Of a stretch of 64,000 nt of DNA, positions 1-9,095 are shown one piece after another. This DNA is from Hoyosella levis. Lineage in GTDB: Bacteria; Actinomycetota; Actinomycetes; Mycobacteriales; Mycobacteriaceae. The stretch is taken from contig NZ_BQYM01000010.1 in assembly GCF_026008515.1 (NCBI RefSeq), positions 124,001-188,000 on the forward strand, written 5' to 3'. The notes under the pieces are model-generated. The model saw nothing but the letters and a program-made list of their open reading frames with translations. It made no database searches and was not told where the DNA came from. The translations under genes were made by a program, and so were the position numbers. Positions within the stretch are counted from its first letter, which is position 1. Each line of letters begins with the position of its first letter.

Positions 1-100
1 GGACCATGCGCCGCGCCGTCGCGCTGAGCGCATTGCGCACGCCCTCCACCGCACGGATCATGCGAGCGAGGGGCAGCGCGGGCTTGCCGGGTCGGATCAT
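1..100 (-). CDS. 5' end of an unidentified gene running off the left edge
   Basis: The complement opens with ATG at 100, preceded by a good ribosome site (TGAGGA, about 4 bases upstream), and stays open to the window edge. The visible 33 residues are basic and alanine-rich (they begin MIRPGKPALPLARMIRAVEG) and have no diagnostic motif. The start is supported by the ribosome site and by a non-coding gap of about 230 bases before the next gene, from which this gene diverges. Function cannot be assigned from so short a piece. Confidence 0.5.
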   Translation of the reverse strand, partial: MIRPGKPALPLARMIRAVEGVRNALSATARRMV

Positions 101-332
101 GGCGTCCTCACGGGTTCAGGGGGCTTGCTGGCCCGAGCATGGGGCTCGCACGATTCTCGCGACCCACATTACAACTGCGATATCCCGCGCACGTCGGTGA
201 CTGGCCAGCGCGAGGCTACCGGTTCCCGCCGACGGTGATTGGACCGTCACCATCGTGACTAGCCCTCCGGGATCGAGGCCGTGTGGGATCCTTGTTCGGT
301 AGATCCCCACGCTCGGGAAGGATCCTTCACTC

Positions 333-1997
333 GTGATCGCACGCATCGCCCGGTTTGCCCGCCAGTACACGGGCCGGTCGCTCGAGCCGCTCGCCGAGCC
401 GTCCTACGGCTTCGACCCGGAACGGCCGTGGCTGCTGACCACGAGGGAGCGTGACAATCCGCAGGCAGCCGTATCGGCGTGGACGTCCGGCAACCTCGTG
501 CGCCCGCTGATCGACGGCCATTCCTACTTCGCGCGCCTCGCATCGACGCTCGCCGCGGCCGGCGACGGCGATCTGGTGCTGTTCACCGATTGGCGCGGCG
601 ACCCCGAGCAGGTGCTCGACGACGAGGGCACCACGATCTCCGAGGCGCTCTCCGGTGCCGCTCGCCGCGGCGCGATGGTTCGCGGACTCATGTGGCGCTC
701 CCACCCCGAGATCATGGGCTTCACCGGCGAGAAGCATGTCGAGCTCGCTGAGTCGATCACCAAGGCCGGCGGCGAGGTGGTCCTCGATCATCGCGTCCTG
801 ACCACCGGCAGCCATCACCAGAAGTTCATCGTCATTCGCTATGCCCGCGACGAGCAACCCGATGTGGCGTTCGTCGGCGGCATCGACCTTGCCCGCTCGC
901 GCCGGGATACTGGCGCGCACGCCGGCGATCCGGTCGCGCGTGACTTCCCTCCCGAGTACGGGCCCACCCCGCCCTGGCATGACGTGCAGGTCGAGATCCA
1001 GGGGCCCGGCGTCGCCGACGTGGAGAAAGTGTTCCGGGAGCGCTGGAACGATCCCGCGATGCCGTCCCGGCTGCCCTGGCACTCGCTGCCAGACCTGCTT
1101 CATCCCCGGCTCTCCTTCGAGGCGTCACCGCTGCCCGACCAGGCGCCGCCCCCGGCACCCGCGGGTACCTGCCAGGTCCAGCTGCTGCGTACCTATCCGC
1201 GTCGGCGCCCCGCCTACCCCTTCGCGCCACGGGGCGAGCGATCCATCGCCCGGGGATACGCCAAGGCCCTGCACCGGGCCCGCTCGCTGATCTACATCGA
1301 GGACCAGTACATGTGGTCGCTGGATGTGGCACGTGTGTTCGCGCACGCGCTGCGCGAGAATCCCGGGCTGCGCATGATCGTCGTGGTGCCCCGCTTCCTC
1401 GACGAGGACGGTGCGATCACGATTCCGTCGGCGATGCTCGGCCACGCCCAGGCCCTGCAGGAGCTCCACGATGCCGCTGCCAGCCGTGTAGCGATCTATG
1501 ACCTCGAGAACCACGCGGGCACGCCGGTGTACGTGCATGCCAAGGTGTGTGTCATCGATGATGTGTGGGCCACCGTGGGCAGCGATAATTTCAACCGGCG
1601 CTCCTGGACGCATGATTCCGAGCTGACTGCGGCCATCATCGACGAGCAGCTCGACGGGCGGGAGCCTGCCGACCCGGGCGGGCTCGGCGACAAGGCCCGG
1701 GTGCTAGCCCGCGACCTGCGGCTGCAGCTCGCCTCGGAGCACCTCGACCGCTCCCCCAGCGATGTCGACGACCTGCTCGATCCAGGCAGCTTCTTCGACA
1801 CGATGAAGGGCCACGCCGAGGCGCTCGACGCCTGGCATGCCTCCGGCAGGATCGGCGAGCGGCCGCCGGGCCGCCTGCGCGCGCATGCCCTCGAGGGCGC
1901 ACCGCGCTGGCAGCGTGTCCTCGTCGCTCCGGTCTACCGGACCGTCGTTGATCCTGATGGCCGGCCCAACCGCATGAGGCTCGCCCGCAGGTTCTAG
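333..1997 (+). CDS. phospholipase D-family protein (two HKD motifs)
   Basis: A 554-residue protein with two HKD-type active sites. The first is around H162/K164, followed by a GGIDL segment; the second is H402-A-K404 with D409, followed by GSDNFNRRSW. This is the arrangement of bilobal PLD-superfamily phosphodiesterases, which cleave or transfer phosphatidyl groups; each motif gives one half of a single active site. No convincing signal peptide or membrane helix is visible, so it may be cytoplasmic or peripheral. The start is GTG at 333. It stands alone on the plus strand, followed by a decayed gene. The substrate (phospholipid, cardiolipin or nucleic acid) cannot be told from sequence. It is far from, and unlikely to belong to, the defence island at 50.7-64 kb. 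Confidence 0.85.
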   Translation: MIARIARFARQYTGRSLEPLAEPSYGFDPERPWLLTTRERDNPQAAVSAWTSGNLVRPLIDGHSYFARLASTLAAAGDGDLVLFTDWRGDPEQVLDDEGTTISEALSGAARRGAMVRGLMWRSHPEIMGFTGEKHVELAESITKAGGEVVLDHRVLTTGSHHQKFIVIRYARDEQPDVAFVGGIDLARSRRDTGAHAGDPVARDFPPEYGPTPPWHDVQVEIQGPGVADVEKVFRERWNDPAMPSRLPWHSLPDLLHPRLSFEASPLPDQAPPPAPAGTCQVQLLRTYPRRRPAYPFAPRGERSIARGYAKALHRARSLIYIEDQYMWSLDVARVFAHALRENPGLRMIVVVPRFLDEDGAITIPSAMLGHAQALQELHDAAASRVAIYDLENHAGTPVYVHAKVCVIDDVWATVGSDNFNRRSWTHDSELTAAIIDEQLDGREPADPGGLGDKARVLARDLRLQLASEHLDRSPSDVDDLLDPGSFFDTMKGHAEALDAWHASGRIGERPPGRLRAHALEGAPRWQRVLVAPVYRTVVDPDGRPNRMRLARRF

Positions 1998-2031
1998 CGC
2001 GCTCGCCCACTGGATCCAGCTAGCTGGGAAG

Positions 2032-2712
2032 TTGCACAAACTCCTTGCGCGAGCACCGCAGCTGTGCGCCAGGATCATCGTGGCTTTGAGCCAGACGTTC
2101 CTCCGGGCCAGCATCGTCGCCCTCGTCGGCATGCTCATCCCGGCAGCGATCGCGCATGCCGCCCCCAGTCCCGCCCGGCGCTGTCGATCATCAAGCTGTA
2201 CCTCGCGCACTACGCGCTCCGCCACGGGGACCACTCCGCAGCCGACCGCAGCGATGCCGAGGCAATGATCCGGGTCTCCGACGATGCCGCAGCGGATCGC
2301 ATTGATCGCAAGTATCCCCGCGCGATCCCCGCCATCGCCGCCGAGTACGGGCTCAGTGCCACCAGCACGCCCGGCTACTGGGGCAACTCGACCACCAGTA
2401 CCCGCGATGTTGCCACCTTCTTCCACCACCTGCGCCTGCGGCACTGGGAACGTAGCGTCTGCCTCCTACGGCCTCGACTTCGCCATCGCAGCCCACACCT
2501 ATGGCGGGACGGACAGCCACAACGCCGATGTGACCGGAGCATTCGGCGCCGGGAGCACGGTGCCCGCCCCCGGCTTGCCACCCGCGCTGGGGCCGCTCGA
2601 GCCATTGCGCGCCGACATCGAGCGCGTCCTTGGCCAGTTCGGGCTCGGCGCGATGCCGATGCCGGTGCCACAGTCGTGGCTGGCCGTGACGCCCAGGGAC
2701 GCGCGGGCCGCC
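2032..2712 (+). pseudogene. decayed secreted serine hydrolase (class A beta-lactamase/DD-peptidase fold)
   Basis: Three blocks in shifting frames look like one broken gene. Block 1 (2032 to about 2175) encodes a signal peptide ending near AIAHAAPSPA. Block 2, one frame over (about 2178-2440), holds the SxxK-type motif ALSIIKLYLA, an SDN-like VSDDAAAD and the segment YWGNSTTSTRD. Block 3, back in the first frame (about 2450-2660), reads ASYGLDFAIAAHTYGGTDSH. In intact secreted serine hydrolases of Mycobacteriales these segments lie in this order in one frame. The N-terminal part of the mature domain and the region between blocks 2 and 3 are shortened. So I see at least two frameshifts plus internal deletion. 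The gene would have acted on peptidoglycan or beta-lactams; it is probably inactive. Confidence 0.7.
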
Positions 2713-2731
2713 CACCGCATACGATGGCGTC

Positions 2732-3808
2732 ATGCGAGTTCTGCTCACCGGCGCGGCCGGATTCATCGGCTCGGCGGTGCGCGCCCAGCTCGTCGCTGAC
2801 GGGCATGACGTGATGGCAGTGGACGCCATGCTGCCCTCCGCGCACGGCCGATCCCTGGAAGGGAATGCGCTTGCGAACGAGGGTGGCTCGATCACGTTGC
2901 TCGATGTGCGTCACCGCTCCGCCCTCGACGCTGCGCTGCGAGGGGTGGACGTGGTGTGCCACCAGGCAGCCATCGTGGGCGCCGGGGTCGACGCCGCCGA
3001 CGGCCCCGCGTTCGCTAGCCACAACGACCTGGGCACCGCCACAGTGCTAGCTGCCATGGCAGCCGCCGGATGCGAGCGACTGGTCCTCGCGTCGTCGATG
3101 GTCGTCTACGGCGAGGGCCGGTACCACTGCGCCGAGCATGGCGACCAGGATCCCCCCGCCCGCGATCCCGCGGCCCTCCGCGCGGGCAATTTTGACCTCG
3201 CCTGCCCCCGCTGCGGGGCACCGCTGGACTGGGCGCCCGTGGACGAGGATGCGCCGCTGCGCCCGCGCAGCTTGTATGCCGCGAGCAAGACCGCGCAGGA
3301 GCACTATTCCCTCGCGTGGGCGCGGGCGACCGGCGGCCAGGTCACCGCGCTGCGCTACCACAATGTGTACGGCTCCGGGATGCCCCGCGACACCCCCTAC
3401 TCGGGGGTGGCCGCGATGTTCCGGTCAGCGCTCGAGCTCGGCCAGGCGCCTCGCGTGTACGAGGATGGCCAGCAAATGCGCGACTTCATCGAGGTCCGGG
3501 ATGTCGCGGAGCTTAATGCCCGCGCTGTGGCCGAGCCGCTCGGCGCGTTCACGGCCCTGAACGTGTGCTCGGGCCAGCCGATCTCTATCGGCGCGGTGGC
3601 CACCGCCCTCGCGGCCGCGACCGACGGGCCCGAACCGGTCACTACGGGGCAGTTCCGGCCGGGGGATGTGCGCCATATCGTCGCTAGCCCGCGCCGTGCC
3701 GAGGAGCTCCTCGGTTTTCGCGCGGCGATCGCCCCGGATGCAGGGCTGCGCGAGTTCGCGGCCGCGCCGCTGCGCGCGGTCGATGGCCTCGCCCGGCCCA
3801 GCATCTAG
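2732..3808 (+). CDS. NAD-dependent epimerase/dehydratase (extended SDR) with a Cys-rich insert
   Basis: A 358-residue extended SDR. The Rossmann motif TGAAGFIGSAV (G7xxG10xxG13) opens the protein and the catalytic Y182-AAS-K186 lies mid-protein, as in UDP-sugar 4-epimerases and dehydratases. An insert between about residues 125 and 170 carries C133 and a C158-PR-C161 pair just before the active-site Tyr, which could bind a metal; ordinary GalE proteins lack this. It converges on the histidine kinase. From memory, epimerases with this insert recur beside the GT2/DUF2064/Moco cluster that follows, so it probably supplies or edits a nucleotide sugar for that pathway. The exact sugar is unknown. 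Confidence 0.85.
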   Translation: MRVLLTGAAGFIGSAVRAQLVADGHDVMAVDAMLPSAHGRSLEGNALANEGGSITLLDVRHRSALDAALRGVDVVCHQAAIVGAGVDAADGPAFASHNDLGTATVLAAMAAAGCERLVLASSMVVYGEGRYHCAEHGDQDPPARDPAALRAGNFDLACPRCGAPLDWAPVDEDAPLRPRSLYAASKTAQEHYSLAWARATGGQVTALRYHNVYGSGMPRDTPYSGVAAMFRSALELGQAPRVYEDGQQMRDFIEVRDVAELNARAVAEPLGAFTALNVCSGQPISIGAVATALAAATDGPEPVTTGQFRPGDVRHIVASPRRAEELLGFRAAIAPDAGLREFAAAPLRAVDGLARPSI

Positions 3809-3833
3809 CCCGGCCCAGCACTAGCGTGCCGGG
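3809..3833. terminator. candidate bidirectional terminator between convergent genes
   Basis: CCCGGC at 3809-3814 pairs with GCCGGG at 3828-3833. It lies directly between the epimerase stop and the stop of the convergent histidine kinase gene, which it overlaps. There is no T-tract, as is common in high-GC actinobacteria. Just upstream, a 16-17 bp segment (GCCCGGCCCAGCA plus CTA) is tandemly duplicated across the epimerase stop codon. Confidence 0.35.
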
Positions 3834-4870
3834 TTGCTCCCCGCACGGGCCAGTGGCATCGCCACCTCCATGCGGCAGCCGACCTCCTGGTTCGCGGCGG
3901 TCAGCGTGCCGTGGAGCGCGGTGACGAGCCCGGCCGCGATCGCCAGGCCCAGCCCCGCGCCCGGCGGGGCATCGCGATCCGCTGCCCGGGTGCGCGCGTG
4001 CGTCCCCCGGTACGAGATGTCGAAGATGCGGGGCAGGTCATGCTCGGCGATCCCCGGCCCCGTGTCATCTACCCGGGCCCAGGCCAATCCGTCGGTTGAG
4101 CCGACGGTCACATCGACCATCCCACCGGGCGGGGTGTGCTCGATGGCGTTGCACACCAGATTGCTCATGACGCGCGCGAGGGCACGATCATCACCCTCCA
4201 CCACCGCGCCCGGATCGAGCGCGATGCAGCGCAGTTCTACGCCCGCGCGCTGCGCCGTCAAGTGGTGGGCGGTGACCACTTGGTCGGCGACCTCGGCGAG
4301 CTCCACGCGATCCCGGTCCAGCCGCAGGGCGCCCGAGCTGATGCGGGACATCTCGAACAGGTCATCGATCATCGCGCCGAGGCGCACCGCGTCCTGCTCG
4401 ATCTGCCGGGCATAGCGGGTGACCTCATGAGGCTCGGTGATCACACCGTCGAGCAGGGCCTCGGACACCGCGCGGATCCCGGCGAGCGGGGTACGCAGGT
4501 CGTGGCTGATCCAGGCAACAAGCTCGCGCCGGGACCGTTCCGCGGCGCGCTCCTGCTCGCGCGCCTCCTGCTCCCAGACGGTGCGGCGGGCCTGGAACCG
4601 ACCGAGCACCACCGCGGCCGGCACCGTCACCACCGCCACAAGCAGCAGCACCACGATCGTGCGGACGAAATCCTGGGTGAACATCAGACCGCTGACGCCG
4701 AGCACTCCAGCAAACGTGGCAAGCGTCGGGATGAGCACGAGCAGGGCCATGCTTGCGGTCAGCGACCAGGAATGCGCGCGCCGCACGACGAGAGCGCCGA
4801 GCACCACGACGGGGATGGTGCAGGCCAGCGCGTAGAGCACGATGCCGTGCAGCTCAGTCGGCATGATCAT
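3821..4870 (-). CDS. two-component sensor histidine kinase
   Basis: A 349-residue membrane kinase. About three hydrophobic helices occupy residues 8-90, with no large extracytoplasmic domain, followed by a charged linker. The HisKA box [12 protein letters not shown] places the phospho-acceptor at H123. The ATPase domain shows the N-box ([15 protein letters not shown]), DTGPGI and GAGLGLAIA. It overlaps the upstream response-regulator gene by 17 bases (a start two codons later is possible), so the pair is translationally coupled. The small sensor region suggests that it senses a membrane or intramembrane signal. The pair is embedded in the glycan/Moco cluster and probably regulates it. Confidence 0.9.
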   Translation of the reverse strand: MIMPTELHGIVLYALACTIPVVVLGALVVRRAHSWSLTASMALLVLIPTLATFAGVLGVSGLMFTQDFVRTIVVLLLVAVVTVPAAVVLGRFQARRTVWEQEAREQERAAERSRRELVAWISHDLRTPLAGIRAVSEALLDGVITEPHEVTRYARQIEQDAVRLGAMIDDLFEMSRISSGALRLDRDRVELAEVADQVVTAHHLTAQRAGVELRCIALDPGAVVEGDDRALARVMSNLVCNAIEHTPPGGMVDVTVGSTDGLAWARVDDTGPGIAEHDLPRIFDISYRGTHARTRAADRDAPPGAGLGLAIAAGLVTALHGTLTAANQEVGCRMEVAMPLARAGSNPAR

Positions 4871-5549
4871 CCCAAGTATATCCCTGCCCCCACACGGTGC
4901 GGATGCGATGCGCGTGGCCCAGCTTGGCCCGGACCCGCTTGATGTGCACGGTGACGGTCGACAGGTCGCCGAAGTCCCAGTCCCACACCTGCCGCAGCAG
5001 GTCCTCCCGGCTGTGCACCACGCCGGGATGCTGGAGCAGGAACACCAGCAGGTCGAACTCGCGGCTGGTCAGGCCGATGCGGCTGCCGTCGACGAGCACC
5101 TCCCGGGCAGGGATCCGCGCGACCACGCCCCCGGACTGGACCATATCGGCACCCTGGCCGGTAGCGGCCGCCGCGGACGAATCGATCGCGGACCGGCGCA
5201 GCAGCGACGCGACCCGCAGCGCTAGCTCGCGCGGGCTGAAGGGCTTGACCACGTAGTCGTCGGCGCCGACCTCGAGGCCCAGCACCCGGTCCTCCTCGTC
5301 GCCGAGCGCGGTGAGCAGGATGATCGGTAGCCGGGGCGTGGTTCCCTCCCGCACGGCGCGGCAGATCTCCAGCCCATCAGGGCCGGGCATCATGATGTCG
5401 AGGATGGCGAGGTCGATGTCCTCGGCGTCGAGCACGGCCAGCGCCTCCACGCCGGACGCTGCTTCTAGCACGTCATGCCCGTCGCGGCGCACATAGCGGC
5501 TCGCGACATCACGCACTACCGCGTCATCATCGGCAATGAGGATATTCAC
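4854..5549 (-). CDS. OmpR-family response regulator
   Basis: A 231-residue regulator. The receiver domain has an acidic pocket (DDD at residues 7-9), the phospho-acceptor D51 in [10 protein letters not shown], and the conserved lysine in [10 protein letters not shown]. The C-terminal winged helix (about residues 130-228) carries the typical [18 protein letters not shown] and a final VWGQGYTW strand. It sits 4 bases downstream of the membrane-protein gene (5554-6909) and overlaps the kinase gene, so membrane protein, regulator and kinase likely form one minus-strand transcript. By position, the probable targets include the divergent GT2/Moco operon starting at 7022. Confidence 0.92.
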   Translation of the reverse strand: MNILIADDDAVVRDVASRYVRRDGHDVLEAASGVEALAVLDAEDIDLAILDIMMPGPDGLEICRAVREGTTPRLPIILLTALGDEEDRVLGLEVGADDYVVKPFSPRELALRVASLLRRSAIDSSAAAATGQGADMVQSGGVVARIPAREVLVDGSRIGLTSREFDLLVFLLQHPGVVHSREDLLRQVWDWDFGDLSTVTVHIKRVRAKLGHAHRIRTVWGQGYTWDDHAD

Positions 5550-5553
5550 GCCA

Positions 5554-6909
5554 TCACCACCTCGTCAGCACCAGATGATTGATCGTCAAAGCGATCACGG
5601 CCTGAACGACAAGCCACCGTCGATGGTGCCGCATTGGCAGCAGCGCCGGGGCCGTGCAGATCCAGATCGTGAACGGCAACCAGATCCGCTCGGTCTCGGC
5701 CTTGCTGAGCGCGCTGATGCCAGCGAGCAGGATCGCGACGATCCCGGCCGCGACGATCACGCTCACCGCTTCGCGCGCCCGCAGCCGCGACAATCGCAGC
5801 GCGCGGGGCAATGCCGCGACCGAGGCGAGCCCGATCACGCACACAGTGGCCGCATAGTTCGCCCACCCCCAATAGCTGATCGGGCGGAAACTCGCGATTC
5901 CCTGGTAGTAGCGGTCCACCACGAGATCCATGCCCTCGAACCACCAGAAACCAGCCCAGGTGAAGAGGCCCGCCACCAGCAGCGCGCCAGCAAGTGCCGG
6001 GAGCAGCGGCCGCGCGGTGCGGGCCGCGAGGAGCACCGCCACCGCGAGCACGCCCATCAGCACGAGGCCATAGTTGAGGTAGACGCCGAAGCCCAGCAGG
6101 ACACCCGCCAGGAAGGCCAGCACCCAGCCCCCGCGCCCGCTACGTGTCGCGGCGAGCGCGAGCAGCGCGATGCCCCACGCGGCGACGCCCATGAAGTATC
6201 CATCCGCGGAGGCCACCACCCAGATCGCCGCGGGCGCGAGCACCAGGAACGGCGCGGCCGCGCGGGCACCTGCCTCGGAGCCGAGCGCGCGCAAGGTCAC
6301 GAGGATCGCCACGATCGCGCTGCTTCCCGCCACGAGGCTCAGCATCGCCGCCCACGTGCCACCACCGAGTCCGACGCGGTCGAGCACCACGTACGTGAGG
6401 ATCGCACCGACCGGGTGGCCCGAGACATGCGTGGTCCAGGAGTCGGGCTGCCCGTCGAGGATGCGGGTGGTGAACCCGGAGACCAGCCCGCCAATGGTTT
6501 CGATGCCGGGGACCTCGTGCAGGTACTCGTGGGAGTCGGTGAGGCGGTTGACCACGCCGCGCTCCCAGCCGTCGATGAGCGCCAGCGAGATCATCCACGC
6601 CGCGGCCGCGGCCCACGATGCGGCGAGCACCACCCGGAACCGGGCCCGCGCAGCCGCATCGGGCCCCCGCCAGATCACCATTGCGGCAACCACGATCGAC
6701 AGAACCGTGCCCGGGCCGTAGTGCGGCAACCAGTCCCCGAACAGCGGTGCCACCCCGGCAAAAAGGCTGCGCTCGTACTCATCGGAAGCGAGGAACGGCA
6801 CGGCGACCGCTGCGGCGACAAGCGCGGCCCCGGCCAGCGCAGCGACGATGTCGCTACGGGCAGAGCGTTCGCGGGCGCGCGGCGCGATGGAAGCAGGAGC
6901 AGTCGGCAT
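5554..6909 (-). CDS. polytopic membrane protein, probable GT-C-like glycosyltransferase
   Basis: A 451-residue protein with roughly 10-12 hydrophobic segments. A soluble-looking loop after the second or third helix contains paired acidic residues (DSHEYLHEVPGIETIGG), reminiscent of the first external loop of GT-C lipid-sugar-dependent glycosyltransferases. That resemblance is inference; no family signature is certain. It is first in a minus-strand set with the response regulator and kinase, and divergent from the GT2 gene. The context suggests that it attaches or moves the sugar made by the neighbouring epimerase and GT2 enzymes on the outer side of the membrane. Confidence 0.7.
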   Translation of the reverse strand: MPTAPASIAPRARERSARSDIVAALAGAALVAAAVAVPFLASDEYERSLFAGVAPLFGDWLPHYGPGTVLSIVVAAMVIWRGPDAAARARFRVVLAASWAAAAAWMISLALIDGWERGVVNRLTDSHEYLHEVPGIETIGGLVSGFTTRILDGQPDSWTTHVSGHPVGAILTYVVLDRVGLGGGTWAAMLSLVAGSSAIVAILVTLRALGSEAGARAAAPFLVLAPAAIWVVASADGYFMGVAAWGIALLALAATRSGRGGWVLAFLAGVLLGFGVYLNYGLVLMGVLAVAVLLAARTARPLLPALAGALLVAGLFTWAGFWWFEGMDLVVDRYYQGIASFRPISYWGWANYAATVCVIGLASVAALPRALRLSRLRAREAVSVIVAAGIVAILLAGISALSKAETERIWLPFTIWICTAPALLPMRHHRRWLVVQAVIALTINHLVLTRW

Positions 6910-7021
6910 GCCTCGACGATATGCCCCGCATTGGTGCCGACGGGCCGCCCGGCGGCGACGTCACGGTTTCGTCACCGTTTTCACCGGTTCGAGGGGCCCA
7001 CGGATGCCTAGGGTCGAAGAC

Positions 7022-7693
7022 ATGAGCAACTCGCCGCTTCCCGGCCCAGGCGTGACCGTCGTGATCCCGTGCCGCGACGAGGCCGCGTCCCTGCCCGGCG
7101 TGCTGAGCGCCATGCCAGCGGGCTATCACGTCATCGTTGTCGACAACGGGTCCCGCGATGACACCGCGCGCGCCGCCGCAGACCTTGGTGCCACGGTGGT
7201 CCACGAGCCGCGGCCTGGCTACGGCGCTGCCGTGCACCGCGGGATCGAGGCGTCGCGCACCCGCTACACCGCGGTGCTCGACGGCGATGGCTCCATGGAC
7301 CCCGGTGAGCTGCCCGCGCTGGTCGAGGCCGTGCGCGCGGGCGCGGACCTCGCCGTGGGGCGGCGCCGACCGACAAGCGGCGGGGCCTGGCCCTGGCACG
7401 CCCGGGGCGGAAACCTGCTGATCGCTGCGCTCATCCGGCGCCGCCTCGGCATTGACGTCCATGACATCGGCGCCATGCGGGTGGCCCGCACACAGGCCCT
7501 GCGCGACCTTGGGATCACGGATCAGCGTTTCGGCTACCCTCTCGAGCTGCTCGTCCGTGCTGCCCGCGCCGGATGGAAAATCCGCGAGCTCGACATCAGC
7601 TATCGGCCGCGCACCGGCGGCGAGTCGAAGGTCTCGGGCTCGGTGATCGGGACCACGCGGGCAGCACGGGACTTCCTGAAGGCCCTCGCATGA
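7022..7693 (+). CDS. family 2 glycosyltransferase (dolichyl-phosphate-mannose-synthase-like)
   Basis: A 223-residue GT-A fold enzyme. TVVIPCRDEAASLPGVL opens the nucleotide-binding fold, VVDNGSRDDT follows, and VLDGDGSMDP provides the metal-binding DxD. The C-terminal SYRPRTGGESKVSG is the usual acceptor-loop motif of DPM-synthase-like GT2 enzymes. There is no membrane helix. I chose ATG 7022 because the family motif begins about 11 residues later; upstream in-frame codons have no family resemblance. Its stop overlaps the DUF2064 start (ATGA), so the genes are coupled. It likely transfers a sugar from a nucleotide donor to a lipid carrier. Confidence 0.88.
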   Translation: MSNSPLPGPGVTVVIPCRDEAASLPGVLSAMPAGYHVIVVDNGSRDDTARAAADLGATVVHEPRPGYGAAVHRGIEASRTRYTAVLDGDGSMDPGELPALVEAVRAGADLAVGRRRPTSGGAWPWHARGGNLLIAALIRRRLGIDVHDIGAMRVARTQALRDLGITDQRFGYPLELLVRAARAGWKIRELDISYRPRTGGESKVSGSVIGTTRAARDFLKALA

Positions 7694-8409
7694 TGCCTCC
7701 GTTCACGCTGCTCATCGTCGCCAAGGCGCCCGTGGCGGGGCAAGCGAAGACACGCTTGCAGCCCGAATGCACGCCCGTGGAGGCGGCGGAACTCGCGGCC
7801 GCGGCCCTGCTCGACACACTCACCGCAGCACGGGCAGTACCGGCCCGGCAACGCGTGGTCGCCATGACAGGAGACCTCGCTGATGCCGAGCGTGGCATCG
7901 AGATCGCCCGCGCGCTCGAGGATGGATTCACCGTGATCGAGCAGCGCGGACGGACGTTCGCGGACCGTCTCGTCGCCGCCCACCTCGACGCCGCCCACCT
8001 CGACGCTGCCCACCACGATGGCGGCCAGCTTGGTGGCGGAATACTGCCGATCGTGCAGATCGGCATGGACACGCCGCAGGCCACCCCGGAGCACTTGGTT
8101 GCCATCGCGCGGGAGGTGGCCCGGCCGGGCACCGCGCTCGTCGCTCCCGCGCTCGACGGTGGCTGGTGGGCACTGGGATTGCACGACCCCCGCCATGCCG
8201 ATGTTCTCGCCGAGGTGCCGATGTCCGAGCCCCATACCGGCGCCGCCACTATCGCCGCGCTCCTGCATCACCGGTTGCGGGTGCGCTCCGGCACACCACT
8301 GCGCGATGTCGACTACCCGGCCGACATCGCCCTCGTGGCGCGCTACTGCGCACCGGGCAGCGAGTTCGCCCGCGCGGCCCGGGCGCTTGCGGCGGGAGCT
8401 CGCCGATGA
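7690..8409 (+). CDS. DUF2064 / TIGR04282-type glycosyltransferase-fold protein
   Basis: A 239-residue protein beginning FTLLIVAKAPVAGQAKTRL, the signature of the DUF2064 family (nucleotidyl/glycosyl-transferase fold; one branch is linked to arsenosugar biosynthesis). IGMDTPQATPEHL and PALDGGWWALGL are further family landmarks. An in-frame tandem repeat (AAHLDAAHLDAAHHD, DNA about 7976-8020) expands a loop. The start overlaps the GT2 stop as ATGA, and its own stop overlaps the methyltransferase start in the same way. A role in handling a nucleotide-activated sugar is likely but unproven. Confidence 0.85.
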   Translation: MMPPFTLLIVAKAPVAGQAKTRLQPECTPVEAAELAAAALLDTLTAARAVPARQRVVAMTGDLADAERGIEIARALEDGFTVIEQRGRTFADRLVAAHLDAAHLDAAHHDGGQLGGGILPIVQIGMDTPQATPEHLVAIAREVARPGTALVAPALDGGWWALGLHDPRHADVLAEVPMSEPHTGAATIAALLHHRLRVRSGTPLRDVDYPADIALVARYCAPGSEFARAARALAAGARR

Positions 8410-9095
8410 TCGCCACCGCCGGATGCACCGTCGGCCTGTATGAGCAGGCCCTCTCTGGCGAGCCGTGCTGGATCCGCGACTCGCGCGGCCACCGTCGCCC
8501 CGCGCCCGTTCAGCAGTGGCTCGGTGGCCCGCTCGCGCTGACCGCCGACGAGGAGTTCGACCAGCTCATCGCCAGCGCCTGCAGCGGACCCACCCTCGAT
8601 CTTGGTTGCGGGCCCGGGCGGCTCGTCGAGCACCTCGCGCTCCGCTCGATACCGGCGCTGGGCATCGATGTCTCGCCGCTCGCGGTCCAGCTCACGCGCC
8701 AGCGGGGCGGCCTAGCGCTGCGGCGCGACATCTTCGACCCCCTCCCCAGCACCGGCCGCTGGCGTCACATCCTTCTCGCCGACGGCAACATCGGCATTGG
8801 TGGCCACCCCGCTCGCCTGCTCGCCCGTGCCGCCGAGCTCCTCGCGCCCGGTGGCACGTGCCTGGTCGAAGTGGAACGGCCAGGTTCCCGCGGGCACGAC
8901 GGGCAGATCCGCCTCGAGACCCGCACCGAGCTAAGCCCCTGGATCCCGTGGTCGACCGTTGGCATCGACGAGACCGCGCCCGTCGCGCTGCGCGCGGGGA
9001 TGATCCTCGCGACCACTTTGCGCAGCAGGTCGAGGAACCTCGCCGTGCTGTGGAAACCACCACTCGAAGGGGTAGCGGCATGCCCACCCGCCTGA
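8406..9095 (+). CDS. class I SAM-dependent methyltransferase
   Basis: A 229-residue protein. SAM motif I is LDLGCGPGRLVEHL and an acidic motif II lies in ALGIDVSPLAV. LLADGNIGIGGHPARLL is the post-motif region, followed by ELLAPGGTCLVEVE. It starts on the ATGA that ends the DUF2064 gene, and its last 16 bases overlap the start of the Moco oxidoreductase. This is the same tight coupling throughout the operon. It probably methylates the sugar or lipid intermediate, or the oxidoreductase substrate; the acceptor is unknown. Confidence 0.85.
   Translation: MIATAGCTVGLYEQALSGEPCWIRDSRGHRRPAPVQQWLGGPLALTADEEFDQLIASACSGPTLDLGCGPGRLVEHLALRSIPALGIDVSPLAVQLTRQRGGLALRRDIFDPLPSTGRWRHILLADGNIGIGGHPARLLARAAELLAPGGTCLVEVERPGSRGHDGQIRLETRTELSPWIPWSTVGIDETAPVALRAGMILATTLRSRSRNLAVLWKPPLEGVAACPPA

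Noticed and set aside
333-1997. DrmC-like PLD protein belonging to the defence island
   Set aside because: It has a PLD fold but is 50 kb away, in a different neighbourhood, with two HKD motifs of the phospholipase type; nothing links it to the helicases.
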